Assembly (NCBI RefSeq): GCF_032813545.1
Contig: NZ_CP136520.1
Span: 1,172,001 to 1,236,000 of the forward strand
Source: Nodosilinea sp. E11
Lineage (GTDB): Bacteria > Cyanobacteriota > Cyanobacteriia > Phormidesmidales > Phormidesmidaceae
Length of the DNA: 64,000 nucleotides
Direction of reading: 5' to 3'
Both the position numbers and the translations under genes were made by a program. The notes beneath the pieces were generated by a model. That model saw nothing but the letters and a program-made list of their open reading frames with translations. It was not told the origin of the DNA and did no database searches. Each line of letters starts with the position of its first letter. Position 1 is the first letter of the stretch. Below are positions 1 to 9,660 of the stretch, piece by piece.

Positions 1-1133
1 ATGAACTCAAGGCGCGGGCGCGGGAGCAGGGGCTCGATCTGATTGACCTGGGCATGGGAAACCCCGATGGCCCCACTCCGTCGCCTGTGGTAGAAGCCGC
101 CCGCGAGGCGATCGGCGATGTGTCTACCCACGGCTACCCCCCCTTTGAGGGCACCGCTAGCTTTCGCACCGCCATTACCGACTGGTACGGCCGGCGCTAC
201 GGCGTTGCGCTCGACCCCACTGCCGAGGCTCTGCCGCTGCTGGGCAGTAAAGAGGGCATTACCCACCTAGCAATGGCCTTTATCAACCCCGGCGACCTGG
301 TGCTAGTGCCGACCCCAGCCTACCCGGCCCACTTTCGCGGTCCGGCGATCGCAGGCGCTGAGATCTACAACCTGCACCTCACCGCCGCCAACAACTGGCT
401 AATTGACTTCGACGCCATTCCGGTCGAGGTCGCCCAGCGGGCCAAGGCGCTGTTTTTCAACTACCCCAACAACCCCACCGCCGCCACCGCTCCCCGCGAG
501 TTTTTTGAGCGGGCGGTAGAGTTTGCCCACCAGCACCAGATTTTGCTGGTGCACGATCTCTGCTACGCCGAGCTGGCCTTTGATGGCTACCAGCCCACCA
601 GTCTGCTCGAGATTCCCGGTGGCAAAGAGGTCGGCGTCGAGTTTCACACCTTGTCAAAGACCTACAACATGGCAGGCTGGCGGGTGGGTTTTGTGGTGGG
701 CAACTCCCATATTATTCAGGGGCTGCGCACCCTCAAAACCAACCTCGACTACGGCATCTTTGCGGCACTGCAGCGGGCCGCCGAAAAGGCCCTGTCGCTA
801 CCCGATCACTATCTAGAAGAGGTGCAGCGGCGCTACTCGTCGCGGCGCGATTTTCTAATCGACGAGTTTGCCACCCTGGGCTGGACGGTGGAGAAACCCC
901 AGGCCACCATGTACCTATGGGTGCCCTGCCCCCCCGACACCACCTCCACTGACTTTGCCCTAGGGGTGCTGCAAGAAACCGGAGTCGTGGTCACCCCCGG
1001 CAACGCCTTCGGCCCCGGTGGCGAGGGCTACATTCGCGTCAGCCTAATTGCCGACTGCGATCGCCTAGCCGTCGCCATGGATCGCATTCGCCAGGCAGGC
1101 TTTCGCTTTGCCCCCGAAACAGCCGTGGTATAG
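1..1133 (+). CDS. Class I/II PLP-dependent aminotransferase (LL-DAP aminotransferase/AlaC-like), 5'-truncated
   Basis: The reading frame is open to the left edge of the window (in-frame codons begin at base 3), so the true start lies upstream. The visible 376 residues are a fold-type I aminotransferase. They show the substrate-loop motif GMGNPDGPTP near the N end, NYPNNPTA for cofactor binding, and the PLP-lysine motif SKTYNMAGWRVGF. These enzymes move an amino group between an amino acid and a 2-oxo acid in the cytoplasm. Sequence style fits the LL-diaminopimelate aminotransferase/AlaC group, but substrate cannot be fixed by eye. The internal ATG at 54 lies inside the conserved motif and is not a real start. 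Confidence 0.9.
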   Translation, partial: ELKARAREQGLDLIDLGMGNPDGPTPSPVVEAAREAIGDVSTHGYPPFEGTASFRTAITDWYGRRYGVALDPTAEALPLLGSKEGITHLAMAFINPGDLVLVPTPAYPAHFRGPAIAGAEIYNLHLTAANNWLIDFDAIPVEVAQRAKALFFNYPNNPTAATAPREFFERAVEFAHQHQILLVHDLCYAELAFDGYQPTSLLEIPGGKEVGVEFHTLSKTYNMAGWRVGFVVGNSHIIQGLRTLKTNLDYGIFAALQRAAEKALSLPDHYLEEVQRRYSSRRDFLIDEFATLGWTVEKPQATMYLWVPCPPDTTSTDFALGVLQETGVVVTPGNAFGPGGEGYIRVSLIADCDRLAVAMDRIRQAGFRFAPETAVV

Positions 1134-1256
1134 CCAAAGCAGCAGAATCAGGTCTTGGGCTAGGACCATTCAAGTTGTTGACTAACCAACGACCTGGCGC
1201 TCTGCTGCTTTCGCCCCAGGCTGTATAGTTAAACAAACCTCCAACCCCGTAACGCC

Positions 1257-1454
1257 ATGTTTAACCTCGGCTGGACTGAAGTTGCTCTCGTCATTGGGGT
1301 CGCCGTGCTGATTTTCGGCCCCAAAAAAATTCCTGAGCTGGGCAGCGCTTTGGGTAAAACCCTGCGCGGCTTTAAAGAAGAAATGAGCCAGACCCCCGAT
1401 GAAGGGGCGATCGACACCTACGACGATGCCGAAGATGCCGACGTGTACCGCTAG
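1257..1454 (+). CDS. tatA: Twin-arginine translocase subunit TatA/E
   Basis: This 65-residue protein has one N-terminal membrane helix (about residues 5-20). It is followed by the TatA hinge motif FGPKKIPELGSALGKTLRGF, an amphipathic helix and an acidic tail rich in Asp and Glu. TatA subunits polymerise to form the conducting element of the Tat pathway, which exports folded proteins across thylakoid and plasma membranes. The short tail favours TatA/E over TatB. The gene stands 44 bp upstream of sppA on the same strand, so the two may be cotranscribed. No tatC is present in the window. Confidence 0.93.
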   Translation: MFNLGWTEVALVIGVAVLIFGPKKIPELGSALGKTLRGFKEEMSQTPDEGAIDTYDDAEDADVYR

Positions 1455-1498
1455 ACTGGCAACCTAATCTCCTCACGCCCTAACCCTAAATAACTCCC

Positions 1499-3325
1499 AT
1501 GCGGCAATTTCTGAAGTACACCCTGGCCAGTTTGACCGGGTCGATTTTGTTCTTTTTGCTGGTGGGGTTTTTGCTCGCCCTGGGGGCTGTGGGGCTAGTA
1601 GGGGTGCTCATGGCGGGCCTGTCGCGGGACGATGCCCCCACCGTCGAACGCGACACAGTGCTGGTCTACGACCTGTCTACGGTTATTCCCGATTCGCCCC
1701 AGGCCATTGACCCCGGCGCGATCGTCTTGGGTGGCAACACTCCCAGTGCCCTGACCCTGCGCCAGGCGGTGCTGGCGCTAGAACATGCCGCCACCGACGA
1801 TCGCATTGTGGCTCTCTATCTCAAAGGTGGCGGCGGCCTAGGCACCGGCCTGGCCAGCCAAGGGGAAATTCAGCAGGCGTTGGAGGCCTTTCGCGCCACC
1901 GATAAACCCATCCTGGCCTACAACCTGTCTTGGAGCGAGCGGGAGTATGCCCTGGCCGCTTTGGCCGACACGATCTACCTCAACCCCTTTGGCGAAGTGG
2001 AGATGAATGGCCTCTACGCCGAAACCATGTTCCAGGCCGAGGCGCTGGAGAAGCTGGGAGTGGGGGTACAGGTGACGCGGGTGGGCCGATACAAGTCGGC
2101 GGTTGAGCCCCTCACCCGCAACACCATGAGCCCCGAAGAGCGGGAGCAAACCCAGCGGCTGCTAGGGGAGGTGTGGCAAACCCTGCTAACCAGCGCCGCT
2201 GAACCGCGAGAGCTATCGCCCCAGCAGCTACAAACCATTGCCAACACTCAGGGGTTTTTATTCGGGAGCGAGGCGAAGGATCAGAACCTGGCCGATGCGA
2301 TCGCCTACGAAGATGAAGTGATCGCCGCCCTGCGCGACATCACGGGCGAGCTAGAAGACAGCGACGACAGCCTCGACTTTCGCCAGATTAGCCTGGGCCG
2401 CTACGCCACCACCGTTGACGACCCCCTGCTCAGCCGCCGCTCTGGCAACGAGGTGGCCCTGGTCTATGCCGAAGGCCCCATTGTCGACGGTGGTGACGGC
2501 GACTTTGGCCCCAGCAGTGTGATTGCCGCCAATGCCCTAGCTGGTCAGCTGCGCCAACTGCGCCAGGATGACGATGTCAAAGCCGTGGTGCTGCGGGTCA
2601 ACAGCCCCGGTGGCAGCGCCACCGCCTCAGAGGTAATCTTGCGAGAGATGCAGCTGGTGCAGCAAGCGGGCAAACCCGTGGTGGTGTCGATGGGCAATGT
2701 GGCGGCCTCCGGCGGCTACTGGATCGCCTCCCAAGCCGATGCCATTTTGGCCCAGCCCACCACAATTACCGGCTCCATTGGCGTCTACGGCATCTTTCTC
2801 AACCTCGAAAACTTGGGCACCAAGGTAGGGGTCAACTGGGAGGGAGTCAAAACCGCTGAGCTGGCCGATATTTTTTCTACCACCCGTCCTAAAACCGAGG
2901 CTGAACTAGCCATTTTGCAGCGGGCCGTTGACACCATTTATGACAGCTTTCTCGACCGGGTGGCCACAGGGCGCGACCTAGACCGCCCCGTCGTGGCAGA
3001 GTTGGCCCAGGGGCGCGTGTGGTCGGGGCAGTCGGCCCTAGAACTAGGACTGGTAGATGAATTGGGGGGGTTAAGCCCGGCGATCGCCACCGCTGCCGAG
3101 CTAGCCAACCTCGGCGATGACTGGCGGCTAAAAGAGTACCCCGAGCCAGGGGAATGGCAGCGGTTTTTGCGAATTTTCCTGAGCACCGAAACCACCCAGG
3201 CCACCGCCCAAGACCCCCTCACCACTCAGGTGCTGCGCTTCTTCGACGACACCCAGCTAATTCGCACCCTCAACGACCCCCGGGGTATCTATACCCTAAT
3301 GCCCTATCGGTTTGAGGTGAAGTAG
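1499..3325 (+). CDS. sppA: Signal peptide peptidase SppA, 67-kDa type (protease IV)
   Basis: This is a 608-residue membrane-anchored serine protease with a tandem S49 fold. A hydrophobic helix at residues 8-40 anchors it. The predicted catalytic Lys is K199 in GRYKSAVEPL of the first domain, and the predicted nucleophile is S404 in AASGGYWIA of the second, matching the E. coli Lys/Ser dyad layout. SppA degrades leftover signal peptides in the membrane, and cyanobacterial homologues act in thylakoids, including in light acclimation. Length is typical of the long form. The start ATG at 1499 follows tatA after a short gap. Confidence 0.94.
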   Translation: MRQFLKYTLASLTGSILFFLLVGFLLALGAVGLVGVLMAGLSRDDAPTVERDTVLVYDLSTVIPDSPQAIDPGAIVLGGNTPSALTLRQAVLALEHAATDDRIVALYLKGGGGLGTGLASQGEIQQALEAFRATDKPILAYNLSWSEREYALAALADTIYLNPFGEVEMNGLYAETMFQAEALEKLGVGVQVTRVGRYKSAVEPLTRNTMSPEEREQTQRLLGEVWQTLLTSAAEPRELSPQQLQTIANTQGFLFGSEAKDQNLADAIAYEDEVIAALRDITGELEDSDDSLDFRQISLGRYATTVDDPLLSRRSGNEVALVYAEGPIVDGGDGDFGPSSVIAANALAGQLRQLRQDDDVKAVVLRVNSPGGSATASEVILREMQLVQQAGKPVVVSMGNVAASGGYWIASQADAILAQPTTITGSIGVYGIFLNLENLGTKVGVNWEGVKTAELADIFSTTRPKTEAELAILQRAVDTIYDSFLDRVATGRDLDRPVVAELAQGRVWSGQSALELGLVDELGGLSPAIATAAELANLGDDWRLKEYPEPGEWQRFLRIFLSTETTQATAQDPLTTQVLRFFDDTQLIRTLNDPRGIYTLMPYRFEVK

Positions 3326-3329
3326 CAAA

Positions 3330-4355
3330 TCAGGATCTGATTTTCTTGCTTCGCTTCACCCCGTCAATGCCGTGCACCCGCATCAGGTCTGCCAGGGTTG
3401 AGCAGTAGGGCTCCATGCCAAAGCTGCCAGGGTTAACCGCCCCAGCATAGACAAAGTGGCGGTAGCGCAGACAAAAATAGTCCCACGGGGCCATCTGCAC
3501 GCGAAACACCTTGATCAGCACATCCGCCAGCCACATCGACAGCGGCACGCGAAACCAGATGCGCTGGCCAAAGTAGTCGCTCAGTTGCTCGACTGCCTGG
3601 TTCACCGTCAGCGGCGGGTTGCCCACCACATACTCGCGGTAGCCTTGGGTAGAAGGGTGCTCGACTAGATGGTTAACCACCGTGGCAATGTCTTGGGCAT
3701 GGGCAAAGTGAAACCCTGCGTCGGCTTTAAAGAATCGCACTAGCCACATCCAGCGGGTGACGTCTTGCAACCCAGCCGAAATAAACGAGGCGGGTTTGTC
3801 TTTGTCGCCGCCAAACACCAGGGTAGGAAATACCGTGGTGATTTTGTCATACACCGGCAGATCGCGCAGCCGGTGGTGGCAGTCATATTTAGTGCGAATG
3901 TAATCCGTGCCAATCTCCCCGGCTTCCGGTAGAGGGTCACAGCGCTGGTTCAGAATGCTGGCGGTGGAGAAATAAATCACCTGCTGGCAGCGATCGGGGT
4001 TGAGGTAGCCCATCAATCCCAAATTGGCCCCCACATTGATCGCGTCTACGTAGCCCGGATCGCCCCCCCAGGCGGCGGCAGTAAAAATAGCGATATCGAT
4101 GGTGTCCAGTAGCGCCTCAAACGGGGTGATATCTTCTAGCCCGCCGAGCAGAATGTGCACTCTAGGGTTGTCTTGCACCGGCAACCGCAGCTTCTCGGGG
4201 TGGCGCAGCAGCAAAAACAGCTCGTAGCGATCGCTTTCTAGCAGCAGTTCGAGAATGTAGTGGCCAATACAGCCGCTGGCCCCGGTCATAAAGACACGTA
4301 GGGGAGTAGGGCTGTGGGGGAGAGAGGGCACGGTGTCCAAATCGTTCAGGTTCAA
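3330..4355 (-). CDS. NAD-dependent epimerase/dehydratase family protein
   Basis: This is a 341-residue short-chain dehydrogenase of the extended (epimerase) type. The NAD-binding glycine motif MTGASGCIGHYILELL lies at about residues 23-38, and FSTASIL with a later YIRTKYDCHHRL supplies the Ser and Tyr-x3-Lys active-site elements. The pattern supports a nucleotide-cofactor-dependent oxidoreductase or epimerase acting on a sugar- or steroid-like substrate, which cannot be named from sequence. The N-terminal ~15 residues are not conserved in type and a start near residue 22 is possible. It converges with sppA, leaving only four bases between stops. Confidence 0.85.
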   Translation of the reverse strand: MNLNDLDTVPSLPHSPTPLRVFMTGASGCIGHYILELLLESDRYELFLLLRHPEKLRLPVQDNPRVHILLGGLEDITPFEALLDTIDIAIFTAAAWGGDPGYVDAINVGANLGLMGYLNPDRCQQVIYFSTASILNQRCDPLPEAGEIGTDYIRTKYDCHHRLRDLPVYDKITTVFPTLVFGGDKDKPASFISAGLQDVTRWMWLVRFFKADAGFHFAHAQDIATVVNHLVEHPSTQGYREYVVGNPPLTVNQAVEQLSDYFGQRIWFRVPLSMWLADVLIKVFRVQMAPWDYFCLRYRHFVYAGAVNPGSFGMEPYCSTLADLMRVHGIDGVKRSKKIRS

Positions 4356-4718
4356 TAGGTATAGTCTGTCAGTTTAGACCGTTTTGGCCGAGCTAAGCGG
4401 TTCATCAGGTGCTAAGGCCAGGGCCAAGACTGACGTGCGCCCCCTAAAGCGATCGTCATCAGTAAGACCAGGGTAGCTAATTTAGGCCCTGCTAGGCCTA
4501 GCCGTGATCGAGTAAAGCAAGGTCTAGGGTGGGTTACGCTGCGTTGGCTGTGCGCTCATAGGACAACAAGTCTCTAGCGATATGGGCCTCCCGACTGAGC
4601 TGATGCAGGGTGTATTGGATGTATTTAAAGTCCCGGTGAAGCTAACCCCGAGCGATCCGGGTTTACCCGTAAAACTGCGTAGAAGGAAGGGCGACTTTCC
4701 ATCGGATTTTCCATTGCT
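4356..4718. other. Intergenic region upstream of the pilin-like gene
   Basis: These 363 bp separate the start of the minus-strand epimerase gene from the plus-strand pilin-like gene, so promoters of both should lie here. I see no convincing RNA gene, riboswitch or protein. A possible 69-residue frame at 4582-4791 runs into the pilin gene in another frame and has no family signature. There is no clear Shine-Dalgarno just before the pilin ATG. Confidence 0.5.
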
Positions 4719-5237
4719 ATGGCTAATCACCGCTCCTGGCTCAGGCCCAGTCTTATCTCTGCCGTCCCCAACTCGCAGGGGTTCACGCTGATAGAGTTGT
4801 TGGTGGTGATCGTGATTTTAGGCGCGTTGTCGCTCATTGCTCTACCCAGTTTTTTAAATCAGGTGGCTCGGGCTAAGCAGGCTGGAGCGCTGAAATACAT
4901 TGGCATGGTTAACCGCGCCCAGCAAGCCTTTTTTGTCGAGCATGCCCGCTTTGCCACATCCACCAATGAACTGGGCTTGGCCGCCAACCCAGTCCCAGCC
5001 GACTATACCTACATCGTCACGTCTACGACCACCGGTTTAGCCAGCACCAGCACCCGGGCCATACCGACTAATCCGGCGTTGCGAGGCTATGCGGGGGTCG
5101 TGTTTACGACCCTCAACTCCACAGGCGAGGCTCAGTTAGCGGCGATGATTTGCCAGGGTACGGCAGACACCGCGCCAACGCCAACACCGGAGACGGTGGG
5201 GAATGAGGTACAGATTACCAATTGCCAGCAGATGTAA
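4719..5237 (+). CDS. Type IV pilin-like protein (prepilin)
   Basis: This 172-residue protein has a 21-residue leader ending in Gly, then the prepilin cleavage site G|FTLIELLVVIVILGALSLI with the conserved Glu at mature position 5. Its hydrophobic helix drives pilus assembly. Cleavage by PilD and N-methylation of Phe are expected from the family. The globular part is Ala/Thr-rich and ends with two Cys about 20 residues apart (MICQGTAD and ITNCQQM), which could form the usual C-terminal disulfide. It could be a major pilin (PilA) or a pseudopilin for a type II-like system. No other pilus gene is nearby, so it looks like a solitary pilin locus. Confidence 0.88.
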   Translation: MANHRSWLRPSLISAVPNSQGFTLIELLVVIVILGALSLIALPSFLNQVARAKQAGALKYIGMVNRAQQAFFVEHARFATSTNELGLAANPVPADYTYIVTSTTTGLASTSTRAIPTNPALRGYAGVVFTTLNSTGEAQLAAMICQGTADTAPTPTPETVGNEVQITNCQQM

Positions 5238-5314
5238 CAAACCCTACGGTATACCGTAGCTGAGGGTCAGGGGCAGCGTTACAGTAAAGGTTGATCTTCT
5301 TTAGCTGTACTGCC

Positions 5315-6070
5315 GTGGGACTTGCCCAACCATCATCGCCAACTGCCACCGATATTCAGGGCCTGTTTGATCGCATTGCCCCGGTCTATGACAGCTTGAA
5401 CGAACGCCTGAGCTTTGGCTTACACCGCGTCTGGAAGCGGATGGCCGTGCGCTGGAGCGGCGCAGCCCCAGGGCACACAACCCTAGACCTATGCTGCGGC
5501 AGTGGCGATCTGGCACTCATGCTAGCCCGGGCAGTGGGGTCCACCGGTACCGTTTATGGTCTAGATTTTTCAGCAGAGCTGCTGGGGGTGGCGGCGAAGC
5601 GGTGGTCCAAAATCTGCCCACCGGGGCTTGAGCACCCAACCCAGCTCCCCAACCAGATCCACTGGGTGCGGGGAGATGCTCTGGCCCTGCCCTTTGAGGA
5701 CAGCAGTATCGATGCCGCTACCATGGGGTATGGTCTGCGCAACCTCACCGATATTCCCCAGGGGCTAGCCGAGTTACGGCGAGTGCTCAAGTCTGGGGCC
5801 AGTGCTGCTATTCTCGACTTTCATCGTCCCCAAGGAGGGCTAGCCCAGCAATTTCAGCGCTGGTACCTCGATACGCTGGTCGTGCCTACGGCCCAGTCGA
5901 TGGGTCTCTCCGATGAATATGCCTACATTGGCCCCAGCGTTGAGCGGTTCCCCACTGGGCCTGAGCAGGTTGAGCTGGCCCATCAGGCTGGGTTTGCGCG
6001 GGCCATTCACTACCCCATTGCCGGTGGGCTGATGGGCGTGCTTGTGGTTGGCTGCCATGACCGGGTCTGA
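5315..6070 (+). CDS. menG: Demethyl(phyllo/mena)quinone methyltransferase MenG/UbiE family
   Basis: This 251-residue class I SAM-dependent methyltransferase has [20 protein letters not shown] near the N end, the SAM-binding [15 protein letters not shown] and GYGLRNL, all UbiE/MenG signatures. In cyanobacteria the family member methylates 2-phytyl-1,4-naphthoquinone in the last step of phylloquinone synthesis, supplying the photosystem I A1 cofactor. The frame opens at TTG 5291. I prefer GTG 5315, because the extra residues are not family-like, though neither has a strong ribosome site. The 3' end overlaps the next gene by 14 bp, implying translational coupling. Confidence 0.9.
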   Translation: MGLAQPSSPTATDIQGLFDRIAPVYDSLNERLSFGLHRVWKRMAVRWSGAAPGHTTLDLCCGSGDLALMLARAVGSTGTVYGLDFSAELLGVAAKRWSKICPPGLEHPTQLPNQIHWVRGDALALPFEDSSIDAATMGYGLRNLTDIPQGLAELRRVLKSGASAAILDFHRPQGGLAQQFQRWYLDTLVVPTAQSMGLSDEYAYIGPSVERFPTGPEQVELAHQAGFARAIHYPIAGGLMGVLVVGCHDRV

Positions 6071-7301
6071 TCTGTGGCTACTGCTGGCTCCACCTGTGGT
6101 GGGGGGTGTGATTGGCTATTTCACCAATGACATCGCCATCAAAATGCTGTTTCGCCCCTATCGGGCGCTATATCTGGGCAAGCGGCGGCTGCCCTTTACC
6201 CCAGGGCTAATACCTAGCAACCAGGAGCGGTTGGCCCAACGCATCTCTGACACCATTATGGGGTCGCTGCTCACCCCCGAAGAGCTGCAAAATCTGGCCC
6301 GACGGCTGTTGCAGACCGATCGCACCCAAGCGGCGATCAAGTGGCTGTTGCAGCTGGCCCTTGACCAGGTGCAGAGCCGCGCCCAAGATCGCACCGCTAA
6401 AATTGCTGGGGCCATTCTAAAAGACCTGTTTGGCAAGTCGCTGCCTCGGCTGATTCGCGTCTGGGCGCGACGCGACGACTTTCTCGAACCCCAGCTAAAC
6501 CAGCTGTTTGACCAGGTGCTGATCGACTTTAAGCTCACCCCCGAGCAGGCCGACCAGATTGCCACCTGGCTACTCAGCGGCGTGTTTCCGCCCGATAAAA
6601 TGCGGCAGCTGGTGGTCGATTTTCTCACCGATCGCAACATTCAAGTGATCGACACGATCTTTCGGGAGCGCACCAGCGGCACCTACTGGGTAGTGGCCAA
6701 CCTGTTTGGGGTGCGCAATGCTCTGAGCCGCCTGCGGGCCTTTTGCCTAGACGAGCGCGAGGTGAGCAATGCCCGCATTTCAGAATTGATTGTGGCGCTA
6801 CAGCTTAAAAAACGCATGCAAGAGTCACTGCAACGGGTGTCGCTGCAAAACCTGCCGGTGTCGACGGTGCGTCAGGTGCGCGGCAATCTGCGCGAGTCAG
6901 TGCAGGGCTACATTCGCACCCTGGGGCCAGAGTTTGTGCGCGGCATGGGGGCTTCGATCAATTGGGAAATGCTGGCCACTCAGCTGCTTAACCGTCTACA
7001 AAATTCAGATGTAATTACTCAATCCTTAGACCCGGTGAGCGAAGAACTGGCGCTAATTTTAGAGCGCTACCTGGAGCGTGATTTAGAATCTCTCGTCGCC
7101 CAAATCATCCCTATTCTCAATATCGATCAGGTGATTATCGACCGGGTGCGCGGCACGTCGCCCCGTGAGCTAGAGATGGCCATTCAAGGGATTGTGCGCA
7201 ACGAACTGCAGGCGATCGTCAACCTAGGCGGCATTTTAGGGTTTACGATCGGGGTGTTTCAGGCGGCGATTTTTTATTGGCAGCGGGCGGGCGGGGTGTA
7301 A
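6057..7301 (+). CDS. DUF445 family membrane protein
   Basis: This is a 414-residue protein. It has an N-terminal membrane helix followed by the DUF445 hallmark [20 protein letters not shown] and [15 protein letters not shown], and a second hydrophobic segment at the extreme C end ([18 protein letters not shown]). The long middle is helical and charged. The family is widespread but of unknown biochemical role. In cyanobacteria it is usually predicted to be membrane-anchored at both ends. The ATG at 6057 overlaps menG by 14 bp. A GTG at 6042 would add five residues. Coupling to menG is seen, but a functional link is only inference. Confidence 0.85.
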   Translation: MTGSDLWLLLAPPVVGGVIGYFTNDIAIKMLFRPYRALYLGKRRLPFTPGLIPSNQERLAQRISDTIMGSLLTPEELQNLARRLLQTDRTQAAIKWLLQLALDQVQSRAQDRTAKIAGAILKDLFGKSLPRLIRVWARRDDFLEPQLNQLFDQVLIDFKLTPEQADQIATWLLSGVFPPDKMRQLVVDFLTDRNIQVIDTIFRERTSGTYWVVANLFGVRNALSRLRAFCLDEREVSNARISELIVALQLKKRMQESLQRVSLQNLPVSTVRQVRGNLRESVQGYIRTLGPEFVRGMGASINWEMLATQLLNRLQNSDVITQSLDPVSEELALILERYLERDLESLVAQIIPILNIDQVIIDRVRGTSPRELEMAIQGIVRNELQAIVNLGGILGFTIGVFQAAIFYWQRAGGV

Positions 7302-7306
7302 AAGCG

Positions 7307-7822
7307 TTAGACCTTGGCCGGAACGCCTGCATAGCTGGGTTCGAGGGCAGTGAGTTGAGTGACGAGAGCGGCGATCGCATCGGGATTGGCCGCCTTCTGC
7401 GAGGTGGCAATTACTTCGCGCCCCAGTACGATGCTGCCCAGGTGCGAGAGCTGCTGCCGCATGGCCAGGGTCACTTTGTTGCCGCCGCCGCCGCTGTGGC
7501 TAGCCAAGGCCACCGGGCGACCGTTGAACAGGGCACGAAAGTCATCGGTGCTGACCGACAACCAGGCGATCGCATTGCTGACCACTGGCGGAATGGAGCC
7601 ATTGTACTCGGGCGCGCAGATCACCAGGCCCCGGTGCTGCTTGAGCGCCTGCTCTAGCTTGGCCAACCCTGGGCCAGCTTCGCTCACTAGCGAGTCGTAG
7701 AGAGGCAATTGCAGATCGGGTAGGCTCATCACCTCGGCGGCTAGGCCCTGTTTGGTGGCTTCAGCGGCAAAGGCGTTGGCCAGGTCGAGGTTGGTGCCGT
7801 TGGTGGCAGAGAGAATCAGCAT
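7307..7822 (-). CDS. NADPH-dependent FMN reductase-like flavoprotein
   Basis: This 171-residue flavodoxin-fold protein has the N-terminal phosphate-binding loop LSATNGTNLDLANAFA, then CAPEYNGSIPPVVSNAIAWL, the FMN-contact motif of the NADPH-dependent FMN reductase (SsuE/ArsH/azoreductase-like) family. It probably reduces FMN or quinone-like acceptors with NAD(P)H in the cytoplasm. Substrate is unknown. It converges on the DUF445 gene with a five-base gap and has no operon partner. Confidence 0.88.
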   Translation of the reverse strand: MLILSATNGTNLDLANAFAAEATKQGLAAEVMSLPDLQLPLYDSLVSEAGPGLAKLEQALKQHRGLVICAPEYNGSIPPVVSNAIAWLSVSTDDFRALFNGRPVALASHSGGGGNKVTLAMRQQLSHLGSIVLGREVIATSQKAANPDAIAALVTQLTALEPSYAGVPAKV

Positions 7823-8120
7823 TGGGAAGCAAAAGTTAACGTTAGTTTACAAACGGGTCATGCCTTCAATCTAACATCGATACTGCTTTGGTGCGGGGTG
7901 ACGGTGCATCGATGCACAGATACACCCCACGGTAGCCTTGTTGGCCTAAGCTTTTGGCTGCAACGCATTCAATCGTAGGGGTGCCGTCGCGGCCCCACAT
8001 CGCCCAGCCTTTTGCAAACCCCTTTGCTAGCCGCACCGCACTGCTACCTATGGTCTTCGTGATGGTGCATCGCTGCGCGGGTGCACCCTACGACAGCCTG
8101 ATTTTCTCGTCTTCGCGCGC
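7823..8120. other. Intergenic region with palindromic repeats
   Basis: This spacer lies between two minus-strand genes and has no supported gene. It contains a perfect 14-bp palindrome, GTGCATCGATGCAC, at 7904-7917. It also holds a ~120-bp segment (about 7974-8092) whose ends, CGTAGGGGTGC and the reverse complement of GCACCCTACG, form imperfect terminal inverted repeats. The pattern resembles small non-autonomous repeats (MITE/REP-like) common in cyanobacterial intergenic DNA. Confidence 0.4.
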
Positions 8121-9074
8121 CTACTCTTCGACCCGGTAGCCGAAGTCTTCGAGGCGGCTGCGGGATTGTCGCCACTTGGGTACGACTTTGACAAAGAGTT
8201 CTAGGTAAACCTGGCCCATCACCAGCTTTTGAATCTGCTGGCGGGCGTCGGAGCCGATCACCTTGAGCATGCTGCCCTTTTTGCCGATCAGAATGCCTTT
8301 TTGCGACTCGCGCTCGACGTGGATGGTGGCGAGAATGCGGGTGATGTTGGTGTCTTCTTCCACGCGATCGACGGCGATCGCCACCGAGTGCGGCACTTCT
8401 TCCCGCGTATTCAGCAAAATTTGCTCACGGATGAGTTCGCCCATAATGAAGCGCTCGGGCTGATCGGTGACCAGATCGGGCGGGTAGTAGTAGGGGCCGG
8501 GGTCGAGCTGGTCGATCAGGGTGGCCAGCAGGGTGTCGAGGCTGGTTTCGTGCAGGGCCGAAAATTTGACCAGGGGCCAGCCGTGGGCGTCAGCTAACCC
8601 CTGGTAGCTGGCGTCAAGGGCTGCGATCGCATCCTCATCCTCTGGCTGCTGATCCACTTTGTTCATGCCCAAGATCACCGGGCGGCTGGTGTGGGCCAGC
8701 AGCTCCGCCACAAACTGGTCGCCGCGCCCCATGTCTACGCTGCCATCGACCACGAGCAGGGTGGCATCCACCGAGTCGATCGCCATACGGGCGTTTTTGA
8801 CCAAAATTTTGCCCAGCTCGTGGTGGGGCTTGTGAATGCCGGGGGTATCGACAAAGATAATTTGCGCCTGGTCATTCGTCAAAATGCCGCGCAGACGGTT
8901 GCGGGTGGTCTGGGCGGTGGGGGAAGTAATCGCCACCTTTTGGCCCACCAGGGCATTCATCAGGGTCGATTTACCCACGTTGGGACGGCCCACAATGCCC
9001 ACAAATCCCGACTTAAACCCCTCCGGCGGGGTAGGAATAGCGCTGTAGCCAACCGGGTCAAAGGAATCCACCAT
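8121..9074 (-). CDS. era: GTPase Era, ribosome assembly factor
   Basis: This 317-residue Ras-like GTPase carries all expected motifs: G1 GRPNVGKST, switch QTTRNRLRGI, G3 DTPGIHKP and G4 NKVD. A C-terminal KH RNA-binding domain includes LIGKKGSMLKVIGSDARQQI. Era binds the 3' end of 16S rRNA and helps 30S maturation. Upstream in-frame ATGs at 9098 and 9092 overlap the yjbQ gene. The ATG at 9074 leaves a one-base gap after the yjbQ stop and gives a normal N terminus, so I chose it. The gene pair is probably cotranscribed with yjbQ. Confidence 0.95.
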   Translation of the reverse strand: MVDSFDPVGYSAIPTPPEGFKSGFVGIVGRPNVGKSTLMNALVGQKVAITSPTAQTTRNRLRGILTNDQAQIIFVDTPGIHKPHHELGKILVKNARMAIDSVDATLLVVDGSVDMGRGDQFVAELLAHTSRPVILGMNKVDQQPEDEDAIAALDASYQGLADAHGWPLVKFSALHETSLDTLLATLIDQLDPGPYYYPPDLVTDQPERFIMGELIREQILLNTREEVPHSVAIAVDRVEEDTNITRILATIHVERESQKGILIGKKGSMLKVIGSDARQQIQKLVMGQVYLELFVKVVPKWRQSRSRLEDFGYRVEE

Positions 9075-9075
9075 A

Positions 9076-9513
9076 CTAATAGCCCGTGACATGAACAATG
9101 ACCTCGCGGGCCGAACCCCGCGCCCGGTGTTCCCACAGGTAAAGGCCCTGCCAGGTGCCCAGGCCCAGCCGCCCCCCCACCACCGGAATCGTTTCGCTGG
9201 TGTGGGTTAGCACCGTGCGAATATGGGCAGGCATATCGTCGGGGCCTTCGGTGCTGTGGATGTAGTGGTTGCCCTCAGGCACCAGCTTAGCCAAGAAGTT
9301 TTCCAGATCGACCAGCACGTCGGGATCGGCGTTTTCTTGAATGATCAAACTGGCGGAGGTGTGGCGCAAAAACACCGTACAGAGGCCAGTTTCAACCCCC
9401 GAAGCCCGCACGACCTGCTCTACCTCGGCAGTGAAGCGCTGGAGCGACTTGCCCCGCGATCGCAGGGTCAGCTGCTGCTGATAGTGGCGGGTGGTAGCGG
9501 TAGGAGGTGTCAT
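9076..9513 (-). CDS. YjbQ family protein (UPF0047)
   Basis: This 145-residue single-domain protein matches the UPF0047/YjbQ fold: CTVFLRHTSASLIIQENADP, then an HIRTVL stretch and LGTWQGLYLWEHRARGS near the C end. Conserved His and Glu residues line a putative metal/phosphate site. Some members show weak thiamin-phosphate synthase activity, so databases call it a secondary thiamine-phosphate synthase, but the physiological role is unsettled. It sits immediately upstream of era on the same strand with essentially no spacer. Confidence 0.9.
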   Translation of the reverse strand: MTPPTATTRHYQQQLTLRSRGKSLQRFTAEVEQVVRASGVETGLCTVFLRHTSASLIIQENADPDVLVDLENFLAKLVPEGNHYIHSTEGPDDMPAHIRTVLTHTSETIPVVGGRLGLGTWQGLYLWEHRARGSAREVIVHVTGY

Positions 9514-9660
9514 TGACCAACGCTCAGAATAGACCGGTTTCTATTCTGTCAGAATTAATCCCTCTATGAAAAATTACCTGATGTTTCTACACCTAAGGGG
9601 GATCTGAGGGCAAAGTCAGACTGTCCAACACCACACCCCCAGACCGGCCCCTAACGCTCT

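Noticed and set aside
4582-4791. 69-codon frame upstream of and overlapping the pilin gene
   Set aside because: Frame and composition are unlike a real gene, and it overlaps the conserved pilin leader in another frame.
7954-8139. 61-codon frame on the plus strand overlapping the 3' end of era
   Set aside because: It runs through a repeat-like region and over era on the opposite strand, and its composition is not protein-like.
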